A stretch of 47,333 nucleotides of DNA from JBEIHX01 sp040381075. Lineage in GTDB: Bacteria > Pseudomonadota > Alphaproteobacteria > Caulobacterales > Aquidulcibacteraceae. Shown piece after piece: positions 1 through 7,806 of this stretch. The notes beneath the pieces were generated by a model. It had not been told where the DNA came from and ran no database searches. It saw only the letters and a list, made by a program, of their open reading frames with translations. The position numbers and the translations under genes are program-made. Every line of letters begins with the position of its first letter. The first letter of the stretch is position 1. The DNA lies in assembly GCA_040381075.1 (NCBI GenBank), contig JBEIHX010000029.1, positions 1 to 47,333 of the forward strand. Direction: 5' to 3'.

Positions 1-155
1 CAGGCCTGCGCGTTCTTGGACGCGCCGGGGTCAGGCCTGCGCGTTCTTGGACGCGCCGGGGTCAGGCCTGCGCGTTCTTGGACGCGCCGGGGTCAGGCCT
101 GCGCGTTCTTGGACGCGCCGGGGTCAGGCCTGCGCGTTCTGGGACCCGTCGGGGC
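1..155. repeat. 31-bp tandem array at the 3' end of the RND permease gene
   Basis: Four identical 31-bp units begin at 1, 32, 63 and 94. A fifth, diverged unit (125-155, 27 of 31 positions matching) lies inside the last codons of the RND gene on the minus strand. The unit starts caggcctgcgcgttct, and its reverse complement carries the last residues and the TGA stop of that gene. The exact copies therefore lie just downstream of the stop and look like amplifications of the gene's own 3' end. The period is not a multiple of 3, so the copies are not an in-frame extension. The array touches the window edge and may continue to the left. Confidence 0.95.
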
Positions 156-3100
156 GCGCCAGCAGAAGATACATGGCCGGCGTGACGATGCGGGCGATGA
201 GCGTTGAACTTATCAGGCCGCCAATGATCACTATGGCGAGGGGCGAATAGAGGGGCGACTGTTCCAGCACCAGCGGGGTCAGGCCGCCGATGGCTGTCGC
301 GGAGGTCAGCAGCACAGGCAGGAAGCGCAGCTCCCCCGCGCGTTCTACGGCTTCGTGAAGCTCCACCCCCTGCGCGCGCAACCGGTTGGCGAAGTCGACC
401 AGCAGGATGGAGTTTTTGATCTCGATGCCGATCAGGGCGACGAAGCCGATGATGGCGACGAACGACAGCGACTCGCCAGCGAGGAACAGGGCGATGAGGC
501 CGCCCATGACGCCGAACGGGATCACGAAGGCCACCACCGTCATCTGCGCGAATGTCTTGAACTCGAGGAGAAGCACCGCGAGCACGCCGAAGATCGCGAC
601 CAGGATGGCCGCGCCGAGACCGGAGAAGCTCTCTGATTGGGCTTCAGCCTGGCCGCCGAATTCGATGGTGTATCCTGGCGGCAGTTTCAGTTGCTTGAGG
701 CTGGCGCTTACCCCTGATGTCACCCGGGAGGTGAGAAAGCCGTCGCGGACATAGGCCGTGATCGTCGCCACCCGTTCGCGATCCAGCCGTTTGATGGTCG
801 TGGGGCTGGAGGCGAACCCGATCCGGGCCACTTCCGAGAGAGGGGTCGCCGCCCCGCTCTGCGTCCACACATAGACCTTGTCGAGGGCCGCGGCGGGCAT
901 CGCCTCCCCGTCGCTCGCGAGGCGCAGGCGCACCGGGTAGGCGTCGCCAGTGGGGTCGCGGATCGTCGCCGCCTGCAATCCGCCGATCGCGATGCGCAGG
1001 GTTTCATCCACGCTGCCGGCTGGTATGCCGAGCAGTCCGGCCTTGGCGGCGTCCACGTTGACGGCGATGTCGATCTGGCGCGCGGCGAGCGGGTTCTTCA
1101 CGTCGCGCGTCCCTGGCGTGGCGAGCACCGCCGCCTCGGCCTGGGCTGCGAGCTCAGCCAGGGCCGCCAGGTCCTTACCCTTGATGCGCACTTCAATCGG
1201 CGCTGCGATCGGGGGGCCGTTTTCAAACCGGCGCAGCGAGATGCGCGCGCCGGGATAGCGCTCCAGCCGGGCGCGCAGGTCGGCCAGGTCGCGCGGGCTG
1301 GCGTCAGGGTCCCATGTCTTCAGCTTGGCGTAGATGGCGCCCGCTGTGGGCTGGGTGTTGGCCGGAATGATGTTGTAATAAATCTGCGGATTGCCCCGCC
1401 CGCTGTTGGCGAAGCGCCACTCGACGTTGGGGTTGGCGCCCAGCACCTGATCGGCGAAGCGCACCGCCCGATCTGTCTCGGATAGCGCCGCCCCCTGGGG
1501 CAGTTCGACATCCACCATGAAGTACGGGCCGTCGTTCTGGGGAAACAGGCTGAAGCCGATGCGCGGGACGAGCGCGAGCGAGGCAAGGAAGCCTGCGAGC
1601 GCCACGGCGACGGTGACGCGCGGGCGCGCCAGGCAGGCGTGCAGAATGGGGCGGTAGAGGCCATGGATGACGCCCATGGTGGCGTCGAGCACGACATTGG
1701 AATGTCCGGCCGCTCCACGCGACAGAAGCCTGCTCGCCAGAAACGGAATGATGGTGAGCGAGACCACGAGCGAGGCGGCGATTGTCACCGTGACGGCCAC
1801 GGGCAGCGAGCGGGTGAATTCGCCGGCGCCCTCCGGCAGGTTCAGCAGCGGCAGGAATGCGAACAGGAGCGCTGCAGTGCACCCGATCACCGCAACATCG
1901 ATGTCCTCCACGCCGGCAAGGGCGGCCTCGCGCGGCGGCAGGCCTTCGCGCAGGCGGCGGGAGATGTTTTCCGTCACCACGATCGAGTCATCGACGAGCA
2001 GCCCAAGCGCCAGGACAAAGCCGGCGATCGAAAGCTGGTTGAGCGAGTAACCGAGCGCATTGAGCGCCGTCACGCCGATCGCAAGCGACAGCGGAATCGA
2101 CAGCATGACGATGAAGCTTGCCCGAAAACCAAGGGGCAGGAGCGTGATCAGCACGAGGAAGATGGCGATCAGAAAGTCGCGCCCGAGCTTGCCGAGACGG
2201 TCGCGCACGGTCAGGGACTGATCGAAGGCGAGTTCGAGGCTGACGTCGCGCGGCAATTGGGCGCGAAACTCCTGCGTCTTGGCGCGCACCTCGCTCAGCA
2301 GGGTGAAGATGTCCTCCCCGAGCTTGCCCTTGACGGACACAAACAGGGCGCGTTCGCCGTTGAAGCGGGTGATGTGGCGGGGTTCATCATTGCCCCAGGC
2401 GATGGTTGCGACGTCACCCACACTGACCAGTCGGCCGTCCGCAGCGCGCAGAGGGGTGGCGGCGATTTCCGCGAGCGAATCAAATGCCCCTGTCGCTTCC
2501 ACGTTGAAGCGACGGCCCCCGGCCTCAACGGCGCCGATCGGTGCGTCGAGTCCCTCGCGGCGCAGCGCTTCGGCGACGGCGGCCAGGGGAATGCGGTAAT
2601 TGGCCAGCCTGTCGAGATCGATCGACACCTGGACCTCGGAGGCGGGGGCGCCCCAGATCTGAGCCTCCTGCACTCCTTCCGCCCGTTCCAGCAGGTCGCG
2701 CAGATCCTTGGCGATCGCCTCCATGGCCCGCGGCGGCGCAGTTCTTGACACCAGTGCGAGCTGGGCGATCGCGGCTTCCGCCGGATTGAACTTGCGGTAG
2801 CTGAATTCGACGATGCCGGCGGGCAGGCTGGGGCGCACGACATTCACCTCGCGCACCACCTCGTCATACTTGCCGTTTGGATCCGACCCCCAGACGAACT
2901 CAACGCCGATGCTTGCCACGCCGTTGGTGATGTCCGATTCGATTTCACGCACGTCGTCGAGGCGGTTCATCGCCTGCTCGATCGGGATGGCGACAAGTTT
3001 CTCCAGGGTGGCGGCGTCGGCGCCTGGGAGCACCACGTTGACGCGCACGCCAGGAAACTGGGCGATCGGATCTTCCGCTTTGGGAATGCCCTGCAGCGCG

Positions 3101-3183
3101 TTCCAGCCGAGGATCATGGCGAGGCTGAACAGCACCAGGGTCAGCTGCCAGCGTTCGACGAAAAATCGGCTGATCGCGCGCAT
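124..3183 (-). CDS. RND-family efflux transporter, inner-membrane permease (AcrB/HAE1-like)
   Basis: This is a 1019-residue inner-membrane proton-driven pump of the resistance-nodulation-division superfamily; the length is typical. An N-terminal membrane helix (about residues 10-30) is followed by a large periplasmic porter domain. Next come a block of helices containing the TM4 proton-relay motif GLLVDDSIVVTEN (about residues 395-410), a second periplasmic domain and a second helix block near the C-terminus. The start ATG lies 9 bp after the stop of the adaptor gene at 3193, so the two form an operon transcribed leftward. No TolC-type outer-membrane gene is present, so an unlinked channel is presumed. 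The substrate cannot be read from the sequence. The last six codons are the apparent source of the 31-bp array downstream. Confidence 0.95.
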   Translation of the reverse strand: MRAISRFFVERWQLTLVLFSLAMILGWNALQGIPKAEDPIAQFPGVRVNVVLPGADAATLEKLVAIPIEQAMNRLDDVREIESDITNGVASIGVEFVWGSDPNGKYDEVVREVNVVRPSLPAGIVEFSYRKFNPAEAAIAQLALVSRTAPPRAMEAIAKDLRDLLERAEGVQEAQIWGAPASEVQVSIDLDRLANYRIPLAAVAEALRREGLDAPIGAVEAGGRRFNVEATGAFDSLAEIAATPLRAADGRLVSVGDVATIAWGNDEPRHITRFNGERALFVSVKGKLGEDIFTLLSEVRAKTQEFRAQLPRDVSLELAFDQSLTVRDRLGKLGRDFLIAIFLVLITLLPLGFRASFIVMLSIPLSLAIGVTALNALGYSLNQLSIAGFVLALGLLVDDSIVVTENISRRLREGLPPREAALAGVEDIDVAVIGCTAALLFAFLPLLNLPEGAGEFTRSLPVAVTVTIAASLVVSLTIIPFLASRLLSRGAAGHSNVVLDATMGVIHGLYRPILHACLARPRVTVAVALAGFLASLALVPRIGFSLFPQNDGPYFMVDVELPQGAALSETDRAVRFADQVLGANPNVEWRFANSGRGNPQIYYNIIPANTQPTAGAIYAKLKTWDPDASPRDLADLRARLERYPGARISLRRFENGPPIAAPIEVRIKGKDLAALAELAAQAEAAVLATPGTRDVKNPLAARQIDIAVNVDAAKAGLLGIPAGSVDETLRIAIGGLQAATIRDPTGDAYPVRLRLASDGEAMPAAALDKVYVWTQSGAATPLSEVARIGFASSPTTIKRLDRERVATITAYVRDGFLTSRVTSGVSASLKQLKLPPGYTIEFGGQAEAQSESFSGLGAAILVAIFGVLAVLLLEFKTFAQMTVVAFVIPFGVMGGLIALFLAGESLSFVAIIGFVALIGIEIKNSILLVDFANRLRAQGVELHEAVERAGELRFLPVLLTSATAIGGLTPLVLEQSPLYSPLAIVIIGGLISSTLIARIVTPAMYLLLARPDGSQNAQA

Positions 3184-3192
3184 GGCCTGGCC

Positions 3193-4344
3193 TCAGCCTG
3201 CCGGCGCGACGTTGACAGCCTGCCCGTCCCGCACATAGGCGGCGCCGGCGGCGACCACGCGCTCTCCGGGGCTCAGACCTTCGGCGATGCGGACGCTGTC
3301 GCCGCTGACCCCCTGTGTGATGACAGCGCGGCGGCGGGCGATGTTGGCGTTATCGACGACATAGACGAAACCCTGGTCGGCGCGCGCATCGAGCAACGCC
3401 TGGGTCGGTGCTTCGACGATAACTCCCGCGGGCGATTTCGTCCCGGTCGCGCGGATCAGCGCCTCGCCGACCTGTCCGGAGCGGACGGCGACCGGGTCGC
3501 GCAGGGCGATCTCCACATCGAACGCGCCGGTGGCCGCGTCGCTCTTGGCGGCGATGCGCGTCACGCTGCCGGCCAGTGTCGGCCCCCCAGAGATTTTCAC
3601 CTCAGCCAAATCACCTGGTTTCATCTGCGCAGCCTGCGCCGCGCCGGCGGCGACCCGCAGGATCAGACCGGAGCGGGCATCGCCGACCAGAAGGATCGGC
3701 GCGCCTGCGCCGACCACCTGGTTCGGCTCTGCGAGGCGGCGCAGGATGACGCCGTCCGCAGGCGCAACGAGGCTGGCGGTGCTTTCGGTGAACCGGGCTG
3801 CATCGCGCGCGGCGGCGGCGCGCGCCACCGCGAGGGTTGCTGTGTCAACCCGCGCCTGAGATACAAAGCCTTGATTGAACAGGATCCTGGCCCGATCCAG
3901 ATCGCGTTCGGCGGTGTCCAGGGCGATCTGACTTTGGCGGGCGTCGGCGGCGACTTCGGCGGGCTGTATCCAGGCGAGACGCTGGCCGGCGCGCACGCCG
4001 TCGCCTTCGTCGACCAGGATCCGATCGACGACGCCGGGCGCCTTGAACGCAAGCAGTGTTTCGCGCTGATAGCTGACGAGGCCGGTTGCACGCAGTGCGC
4101 CCTCCCCGTCAGCCGCCCGTACGACGGCCACACGCACCAGAGGGGCTGGATCCGGCTCGGCGGCCGTCTGCGTGTTCTGCGCCGCAGGGGTGCAGGCGGC
4201 GAGCCCGGCGGCAAGCGCCGCCGCCGCGAGCCAGCCACCAGATTTTGCCGCGCGACTTGGAGCAGCGGCGCGGCTGGATACGCCGGTTTGGGAGAAGACC
4301 GACCGTGTGATGTCGGGCTGACCAGACGCCGGGCGAGTGAACAC
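3193..4344 (-). CDS. RND efflux periplasmic adaptor (membrane fusion lipoprotein, AcrA/HlyD family)
   Basis: Membrane-fusion protein that bridges the RND pump and an outer-membrane channel. A hydrophobic stretch ends in the lipobox LAAC, so the mature protein is probably lipid-anchored. It is followed by the biotinyl-lipoyl-like half (GVVDRILVDEGDGVRAGQ), an alpha-helical hairpin, the second half-motif (LVAPADGVILRR) and beta-barrel/MP domains. The start is uncertain. The closest in-frame start to the lipobox is the GTG at 4344 (383 residues, normal family length), but it has no clear Shine-Dalgarno and gives a long 51-residue signal region. The frame stays open upstream to ATGs at 4518 and 4611. 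That upstream stretch is dominated by 15-bp repeats and does not look like conserved protein. The gene is immediately upstream of the permease. Confidence 0.9.
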   Translation of the reverse strand: MFTRPASGQPDITRSVFSQTGVSSRAAAPSRAAKSGGWLAAAALAAGLAACTPAAQNTQTAAEPDPAPLVRVAVVRAADGEGALRATGLVSYQRETLLAFKAPGVVDRILVDEGDGVRAGQRLAWIQPAEVAADARQSQIALDTAERDLDRARILFNQGFVSQARVDTATLAVARAAAARDAARFTESTASLVAPADGVILRRLAEPNQVVGAGAPILLVGDARSGLILRVAAGAAQAAQMKPGDLAEVKISGGPTLAGSVTRIAAKSDAATGAFDVEIALRDPVAVRSGQVGEALIRATGTKSPAGVIVEAPTQALLDARADQGFVYVVDNANIARRRAVITQGVSGDSVRIAEGLSPGERVVAAGAAYVRDGQAVNVAPAG

Positions 4345-4353
4345 GCCCTGACG

Positions 4354-4398
4354 GGCGACCGAGTGAAAGGCGACCGGGTGAAAGGCGACCGGATGAAC
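4354..4398. repeat. 15-bp tandem array, 3 units, in front of the adaptor gene
   Basis: Three units read ggcgaccgagtgaaa, ggcgaccgggtgaaa and ggcgaccggatgaac. The period is a multiple of 3. On the minus strand they read as VHPVA, FHPVA, FHSVA in the frame of the adaptor gene, so they are either part of an N-terminal extension or the 5' untranslated region, depending on which start is used. Confidence 0.9.
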
Positions 4399-4404
4399 GG
4401 AGCG

Positions 4405-4434
4405 GGGCTGAACTGGGCCGGGCTGAACTGGGCC
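4405..4434. repeat. 15-bp direct duplication next to the previous array
   Basis: Two perfect copies of gggctgaactgggcc, then a partial third (4435-4438). It is unrelated in sequence to the neighbouring 15-bp array but has the same period. On the minus strand it reads GPVQP GPVQP in the adaptor frame. Confidence 0.9.
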
Positions 4435-4518
4435 GGGCCTGAGGCGTCTGTATTGATCACAGACAGCGTCTGGCGCCAGCCTTTCCGGTAGCGCCTCACG
4501 CGCCGGTCGATTGGCCAT

Positions 4519-4812
4519 GGCCGGTTCCCGAAAGCTCTTTGGCGCCGATGGTGAACGCCGTTCGCTCTTCGGATAGGCTGCGCGGAAAAGCTTCGCAAGC
4601 AGTCGAGGCATGCGGCAAATGGCGCTGCGCGCCAGGTCGGTTACTGTCGTCTCACGCCGCCACCGGGGTTATCCGCCTGTGCGCCGCCGGACTGGCGCAG
4701 ACCCAGACGAGGGGCGTCGAGACGGATGGTGATGCGCTGCGCGCCTGCGCCCGAAGGTCGGCCTGCGCAACGGCAGGCTGCAATGGCGCGAATCCCCGGC
4801 TACGCTGGCCCC
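4519..4812. other. Divergent intergenic region between efflux and ccm operons
   Basis: This spacer separates the leftward efflux operon from rightward ccmA and should hold promoters for both. A short inverted repeat (GCCTGC / GCAGGC, arms 4761-4766 and 4773-4778) lies about 35 bp before ccmA. I could not identify a convincing -35/-10 pair or operator. The adaptor frame stays open up to 4611, so part of this stretch could be coding. Confidence 0.5.
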
Positions 4813-5451
4813 ATGGAGCACGATGTTTTCCCGCCGCATCGTCTGATCGCGCGCGGTCTCGGTCTGAGGCGCGGCGGCCTTGTGCTGGCAGAGGAGTTGT
4901 CGCTCAGCGTCGAGGCGGGCGGCGCCCTTGAGCTGCGCGGTCCGAATGGCGCTGGCAAGACAACGCTCCTGCGGACGCTTGCGGGGTTTGCGCGCCCGGC
5001 CGCCGGCGCCGTGCGCCTGGCCTGCGGCGAGGCAACGCTCGAGGCGGAGGAGCGGGCGCGCCGCACCCACTGGCTGGGCCATGCTCCGGGCCTGCGCCGT
5101 GAGGAGAGCGTGGGCGAGCATCTGACCCTCCTGGCGGACTGGTGGGGTGTGACGCGGCGGCGCTGCGAACCGGCGCTTGCGCGCGTCGGTCTGGCCGGCC
5201 TGGCGCCGCGCCTGGGCCGCATGCTGTCGACCGGGGAGCGTCGCCGGCTTGGCCTCGCCCGGCTGCTCCTGGATCCGCGACCGGTCTGGCTGCTTGATGA
5301 ACCGGCTGGCGGCATGGACGAGCAGGGCCGCACGCTGGTGATGGACCTTGTGGAGGAACACCGGCGGCGCGGCGGCCTTGCCGTCGTCGCCACCCACGAG
5401 CCGGTGCTGCTGATGGATGCGGACCAGCTGACGCTGGAGCTTGTCGCATGA
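4813..5451 (+). CDS. ccmA: Heme exporter ATP-binding protein CcmA
   Basis: ABC-type ATPase of the cytochrome c maturation (System I) complex CcmABCD. It is thought to use ATP hydrolysis to release holo-CcmE, the heme chaperone. It has 212 residues, the normal length. Visible are Walker A GPNGAGKTTLL, the signature region LSTGERRRLGLARLLL, Walker B VWLLDEPAGG and the switch histidine in VVATHEP. The ATG at 4813 was chosen because it gives the family's usual N-terminus; the open frame extends further upstream without similarity. It overlaps ccmB by 4 bp (ATGA). Confidence 0.95.
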   Translation: MEHDVFPPHRLIARGLGLRRGGLVLAEELSLSVEAGGALELRGPNGAGKTTLLRTLAGFARPAAGAVRLACGEATLEAEERARRTHWLGHAPGLRREESVGEHLTLLADWWGVTRRRCEPALARVGLAGLAPRLGRMLSTGERRRLGLARLLLDPRPVWLLDEPAGGMDEQGRTLVMDLVEEHRRRGGLAVVATHEPVLLMDADQLTLELVA

Positions 5452-6122
5452 GCGTCCTGACGGCCTTCACCGGACTTTTCAGGCGCGAGCTGTCCCTGGC
5501 CTGGGCAGGCGGGGGCGGGGCAGCCTTGCCGGCGGCGTTCTTTTTAGGCATGGCCGCCCTTGGACCGTTCGCGCTTGGCGAAAACCTCGACGTCGCGCCG
5601 AAAGCTGCGGCGGCCATTCTGTGGCTCGCTCTGGCGCTTGCGACGCTGCTGGCGTTGGACCGGATGTTCCAGGCTGACCTTGAGGAGGGGGTGCTGGAGC
5701 AGCTGGCCCTGTCCGCAAATCCGCTTGAGGCTGGCGCGCTGGCCAAGATCCTTGCCCAGTGGGTCGCCGTGGGCCTGCCGCTTGCCGGGCTGTCGCCGCT
5801 CGGAGCTCTGATCATGGGGGCCCCGCCAGCCGGAACCCCGGCGCTGGCGCTGTCGCTTGCGGTCGGATCGCTCGCCTTCTTCGCGCTCGGCGCGATCGGC
5901 GCAGCCCTTGCGGCCGGTCTGAAGCGCGCCGGCCTGCTGATCGCCATTCTGGTTCTGCCGTTCCTGGCGGCGCCCTTGATCTTCGGCGCCGCGGCCGGGG
6001 CCCGGGCGCTGTCCGGGCAGGCTTTCGCCGAGCCGCTGCTGCTTGTCGCGGCGACGGCGCTGTTCGGCCTGGCGCTTGCGCCCCCAGCCTGCGCTGCGGC
6101 GCTTCGCCTCCATCTCGACTGA
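5448..6122 (+). CDS. ccmB: Heme exporter membrane protein CcmB
   Basis: Integral membrane subunit of the CcmABCD complex, 224 residues with six predicted hydrophobic helices. The N-terminal TAFTGLFRRELSLAW is typical of CcmB, with the short amphipathic region before TM1. The start overlaps the ccmA stop by 4 bp, indicating translational coupling. CcmB pairs with CcmA as the membrane half of the ABC module. Its exact transport role is debated in the literature; heme itself may not be its substrate. Confidence 0.93.
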   Translation: MSVLTAFTGLFRRELSLAWAGGGGAALPAAFFLGMAALGPFALGENLDVAPKAAAAILWLALALATLLALDRMFQADLEEGVLEQLALSANPLEAGALAKILAQWVAVGLPLAGLSPLGALIMGAPPAGTPALALSLAVGSLAFFALGAIGAALAAGLKRAGLLIAILVLPFLAAPLIFGAAAGARALSGQAFAEPLLLVAATALFGLALAPPACAAALRLHLD

Positions 6123-6162
6123 CCTTATTGCCCGCGCGCCCGACTGTGACTAGCTCAGTGCC

Positions 6163-6888
6163 ATGATCTCCGGTTTCGCCAACCCTGAACGGTTCATGCG
6201 CCTCAGCGCCAAGCTGCTTCCCTGGATCAGCGGCGTCGCCGTGGCGCTGTTCGCCGTCGGGCTGCCGTGGGCCCTGTATTTCGCGCCGCCGGACTATCAG
6301 CAGCATGACAGCGCGCGCATCATGTATGTCCACGTTCCGGCAGCATGGCTCGCCATGGCGCTGTACGCCGGCATGGCTGCGGCGAGCGTGTCCAGTCTGG
6401 TCTGGCGTCACGCCCTTGCCGATGTCGCCGCGCGCGCCATGGCGCCGATCGGCGCGGCGTTCACGGCGGTGTGTCTGGTCACCGGCGCGCTCTGGGGTCA
6501 GCCGATGTGGGGCGCGTGGTGGGTTTGGGACGCGCGCCTGACCAGTGTGCTGGTCCTGTTCTTTGTCTATCTCGGCTATCTGGCTCTGTGGGCTGCCATT
6601 GAGGACGAGACGCGGGCGAGCCGGGCGGCTGCGATCCTGTGTCTGGTCGGCGCCGCCAACCTTCCAATCGTGAAGTTTTCGGTCGACTGGTGGAACACCC
6701 TTCATCAGCCCGCGAGCGTGTTTCGCGCAGATGGACCGACGATGCATCCAAGCCTGCTGCACCCTTTGCTCGTCATGGCGCTCGCCTTCACATGCGCCGC
6801 GGCGGCTCTGGTGCTTGCAGAGATGCGGGTGTTCATTTTGCGCCGGCGGGCCGAGAGCCTGACGCTGCGACGCCGGCGCGCCACATGA
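6163..6888 (+). CDS. ccmC: Heme-handling membrane protein CcmC
   Basis: 241-residue polytopic inner-membrane protein that attaches heme to the chaperone CcmE. The tryptophan-rich WWVWDAR motif (residues 119-125) faces the periplasm and binds heme. Conserved histidines are visible at about residue 57 (YVHVPAAW) and 181 (WNTLHQPAS), matching the axial heme ligands of the family. It begins 40 bp after ccmB, and its stop overlaps ccmD as ATGA. It belongs to the ccmABCD operon. Confidence 0.95.
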   Translation: MISGFANPERFMRLSAKLLPWISGVAVALFAVGLPWALYFAPPDYQQHDSARIMYVHVPAAWLAMALYAGMAAASVSSLVWRHALADVAARAMAPIGAAFTAVCLVTGALWGQPMWGAWWVWDARLTSVLVLFFVYLGYLALWAAIEDETRASRAAAILCLVGAANLPIVKFSVDWWNTLHQPASVFRADGPTMHPSLLHPLLVMALAFTCAAAALVLAEMRVFILRRRAESLTLRRRRAT

Positions 6889-7064
6889 CCGCGGACAGGG
6901 GCTTGCCGAGCAGCTTCTGGGCGATGGACGGTTATGCCTGGTTCGTCTGGCCGAGCTATGCGCTCGCCTTTGGCGTGGTGATCCTGCTGGCGGCGCGCGC
7001 CTGGATGCGTCATCGCGACGCGCAGCGCCGCCTCGCAGAACTGGAGCGGGATGGCGCGCCATGA
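6885..7064 (+). CDS. ccmD: Heme exporter protein CcmD
   Basis: Small 59-residue membrane protein with one hydrophobic helix (SYALAFGVVILLAARAW) followed by a basic, charged cytoplasmic tail, the classical CcmD layout. It stabilises the interaction between CcmC and CcmE and the release of holo-CcmE. The start ATG overlaps the ccmC stop by 4 bp. Its own TGA (7062-7064) overlaps an ATG at 7061 that opens a 43-codon reading frame. Confidence 0.9.
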   Translation: MTADRGLPSSFWAMDGYAWFVWPSYALAFGVVILLAARAWMRHRDAQRRLAELERDGAP

Positions 7065-7192
7065 CGCCCTGCGCGTGGCGCGATCGACAGGCGCGCGGCG
7101 CCTGGCGGCGCGGTGCGTCAGATGAGCTGCGTGCGCCGTGTGGCGGCGTGCGCATTGAACGGAGGGTCGCTGTGAACGGAGGGTCGCTGTGA
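7061..7192 (+). CDS. Possible 43-residue coupled ORF between ccmD and dsbE
   Basis: An ATG at 7061 overlaps the ccmD stop (ATGA) and opens a 43-codon frame that ends at TGA 7190-7192, inside the second unit of the 17-bp array. The product is arginine-rich (MTPCAWRDRQARGAW at the start, ending AVNGGSL), with no hydrophobic segment and no family I recognise. It could be a real small protein, a decayed gene, or merely a path that carries ribosomes from ccmD to dsbE. The repeat array forms its last third, which argues against a conserved protein. The position is that often taken by ccmE or ccmG in other genomes. Confidence 0.3.
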   Translation: MTPCAWRDRQARGAWRRGASDELRAPCGGVRIERRVAVNGGSL

Positions 7193-7223
7193 ACGGAGGG
7201 TCGCTGTGAACGGAGGGTCGCTG
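7156..7223 (+). repeat. 17-bp array repeating the RBS and GTG start of dsbE four times
   Basis: Four exact copies of tgaacggagggtcgctg lie end to end, and the fourth runs into the dsbE start. Each contains a GGAGG ribosome-binding site followed 6 nt later by GTG. Starts therefore occur at 7172, 7189, 7206 and 7223. The first is in frame with the 43-codon ORF. Those at 7189 and 7206 open six-codon cistrons reading MNGGSL that stop at TGA and overlap the next GTG as GTGA. Only the GTG at 7223 continues into dsbE. Confidence 0.95.
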
Positions 7224-7762
7224 TGAACGCCATGCGTTTTGCGCCGCTGGTCCTGGCGGTCGCCGTCATCGGGCTTGCCGGAGTGGCGCTGATGTACGGC
7301 GGCATGCGGGCGGCCGATCGCTCCGGAGCCCTGATTGGCAGGCCAGCTCCGGCGATGGTGCTTGCGCCACTGCCCTCGCGCGGTACGGCGCCGGAGGCCG
7401 CCGCCATCCTGCGGGGACCGGCGTTCGTCAATTTCGTGGCGTCCTGGTGCGGGCCCTGCAAGCTCGAGCACCCGCTTGTCACCGAGCTGGCCCGGCAGAG
7501 CAAACTGCCGGTTTACGCAGTGGCGTACAAGGACAGCCCCGAGGACCTTGAGGCCTATCTCGCCGAGAATGGCGATCCCTATGCCGGCGTCGCGCTCGAT
7601 GTGCGCGGCCAGACCGCTGTCGCCTGGGGCGTACGGGGTGTCCCTGAGACCTTCCTGATCGACGCGCAGGGCCGCGTGCGCGCGCATCATCCCGGACCCC
7701 TGGCCGACGAAGATCTGGCGCGATATCTGGCGCTTGCTGATGCAATCCGCGCCGGGCGCTGA
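7223..7762 (+). CDS. dsbE: Cytochrome c biogenesis thiol:disulfide interchange protein (CcmG/DsbE)
   Basis: 179-residue membrane-anchored periplasmic thioredoxin that reduces apocytochrome c or its partner before heme ligation. An N-terminal uncleaved signal anchor (residues 5-27) precedes a thioredoxin fold with the active site WCGPC (residues 75-79) and the cis-proline loop GVRGVPETFLID typical of CcmG. The start is the GTG at 7223, with GGAGG 6 nt upstream; this is the last of four tandem RBS-GTG units. It closes the ccm cluster here. ccmE, ccmF and ccmH are absent and must lie elsewhere. Confidence 0.93.
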   Translation: MNAMRFAPLVLAVAVIGLAGVALMYGGMRAADRSGALIGRPAPAMVLAPLPSRGTAPEAAAILRGPAFVNFVASWCGPCKLEHPLVTELARQSKLPVYAVAYKDSPEDLEAYLAENGDPYAGVALDVRGQTAVAWGVRGVPETFLIDAQGRVRAHHPGPLADEDLARYLALADAIRAGR

Positions 7763-7764
7763 CG

Positions 7765-7785
7765 CGCTTAAGCCTTCGCTAAGCG
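7765..7785. promoter_or_regulatory. CtrA-like half-site pair within a small inverted repeat
   Basis: TTAA (7768-7771), 7 nt, then CTAA (7779-7782) differs by one base from the CtrA master-regulator consensus TTAA-N7-TTAA of Caulobacter-type bacteria. The same bases form a 6-bp inverted repeat (CGCTTA / TAAGCG) with a 9-nt loop. It sits right after dsbE and about 25 bp before the next ORF. It could be a CtrA operator or simply a weak terminator without a T-tract. Confidence 0.35.
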
Positions 7786-7806
7786 GGTCGGGTCTCCCAT
7801 GGCGTC

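Noticed and set aside
1..250. Two plus-strand ORFs reading through the 31-bp array
   Set aside because: Their sequence is only the repeat translated in different frames, and they overlap the end of a clear RND gene on the other strand.
1639..2748. Long plus-strand ORF (369 codons) inside the RND gene
   Set aside because: It is antisense to a well-supported gene; GC-rich DNA with strong third-position bias gives such long shadows.
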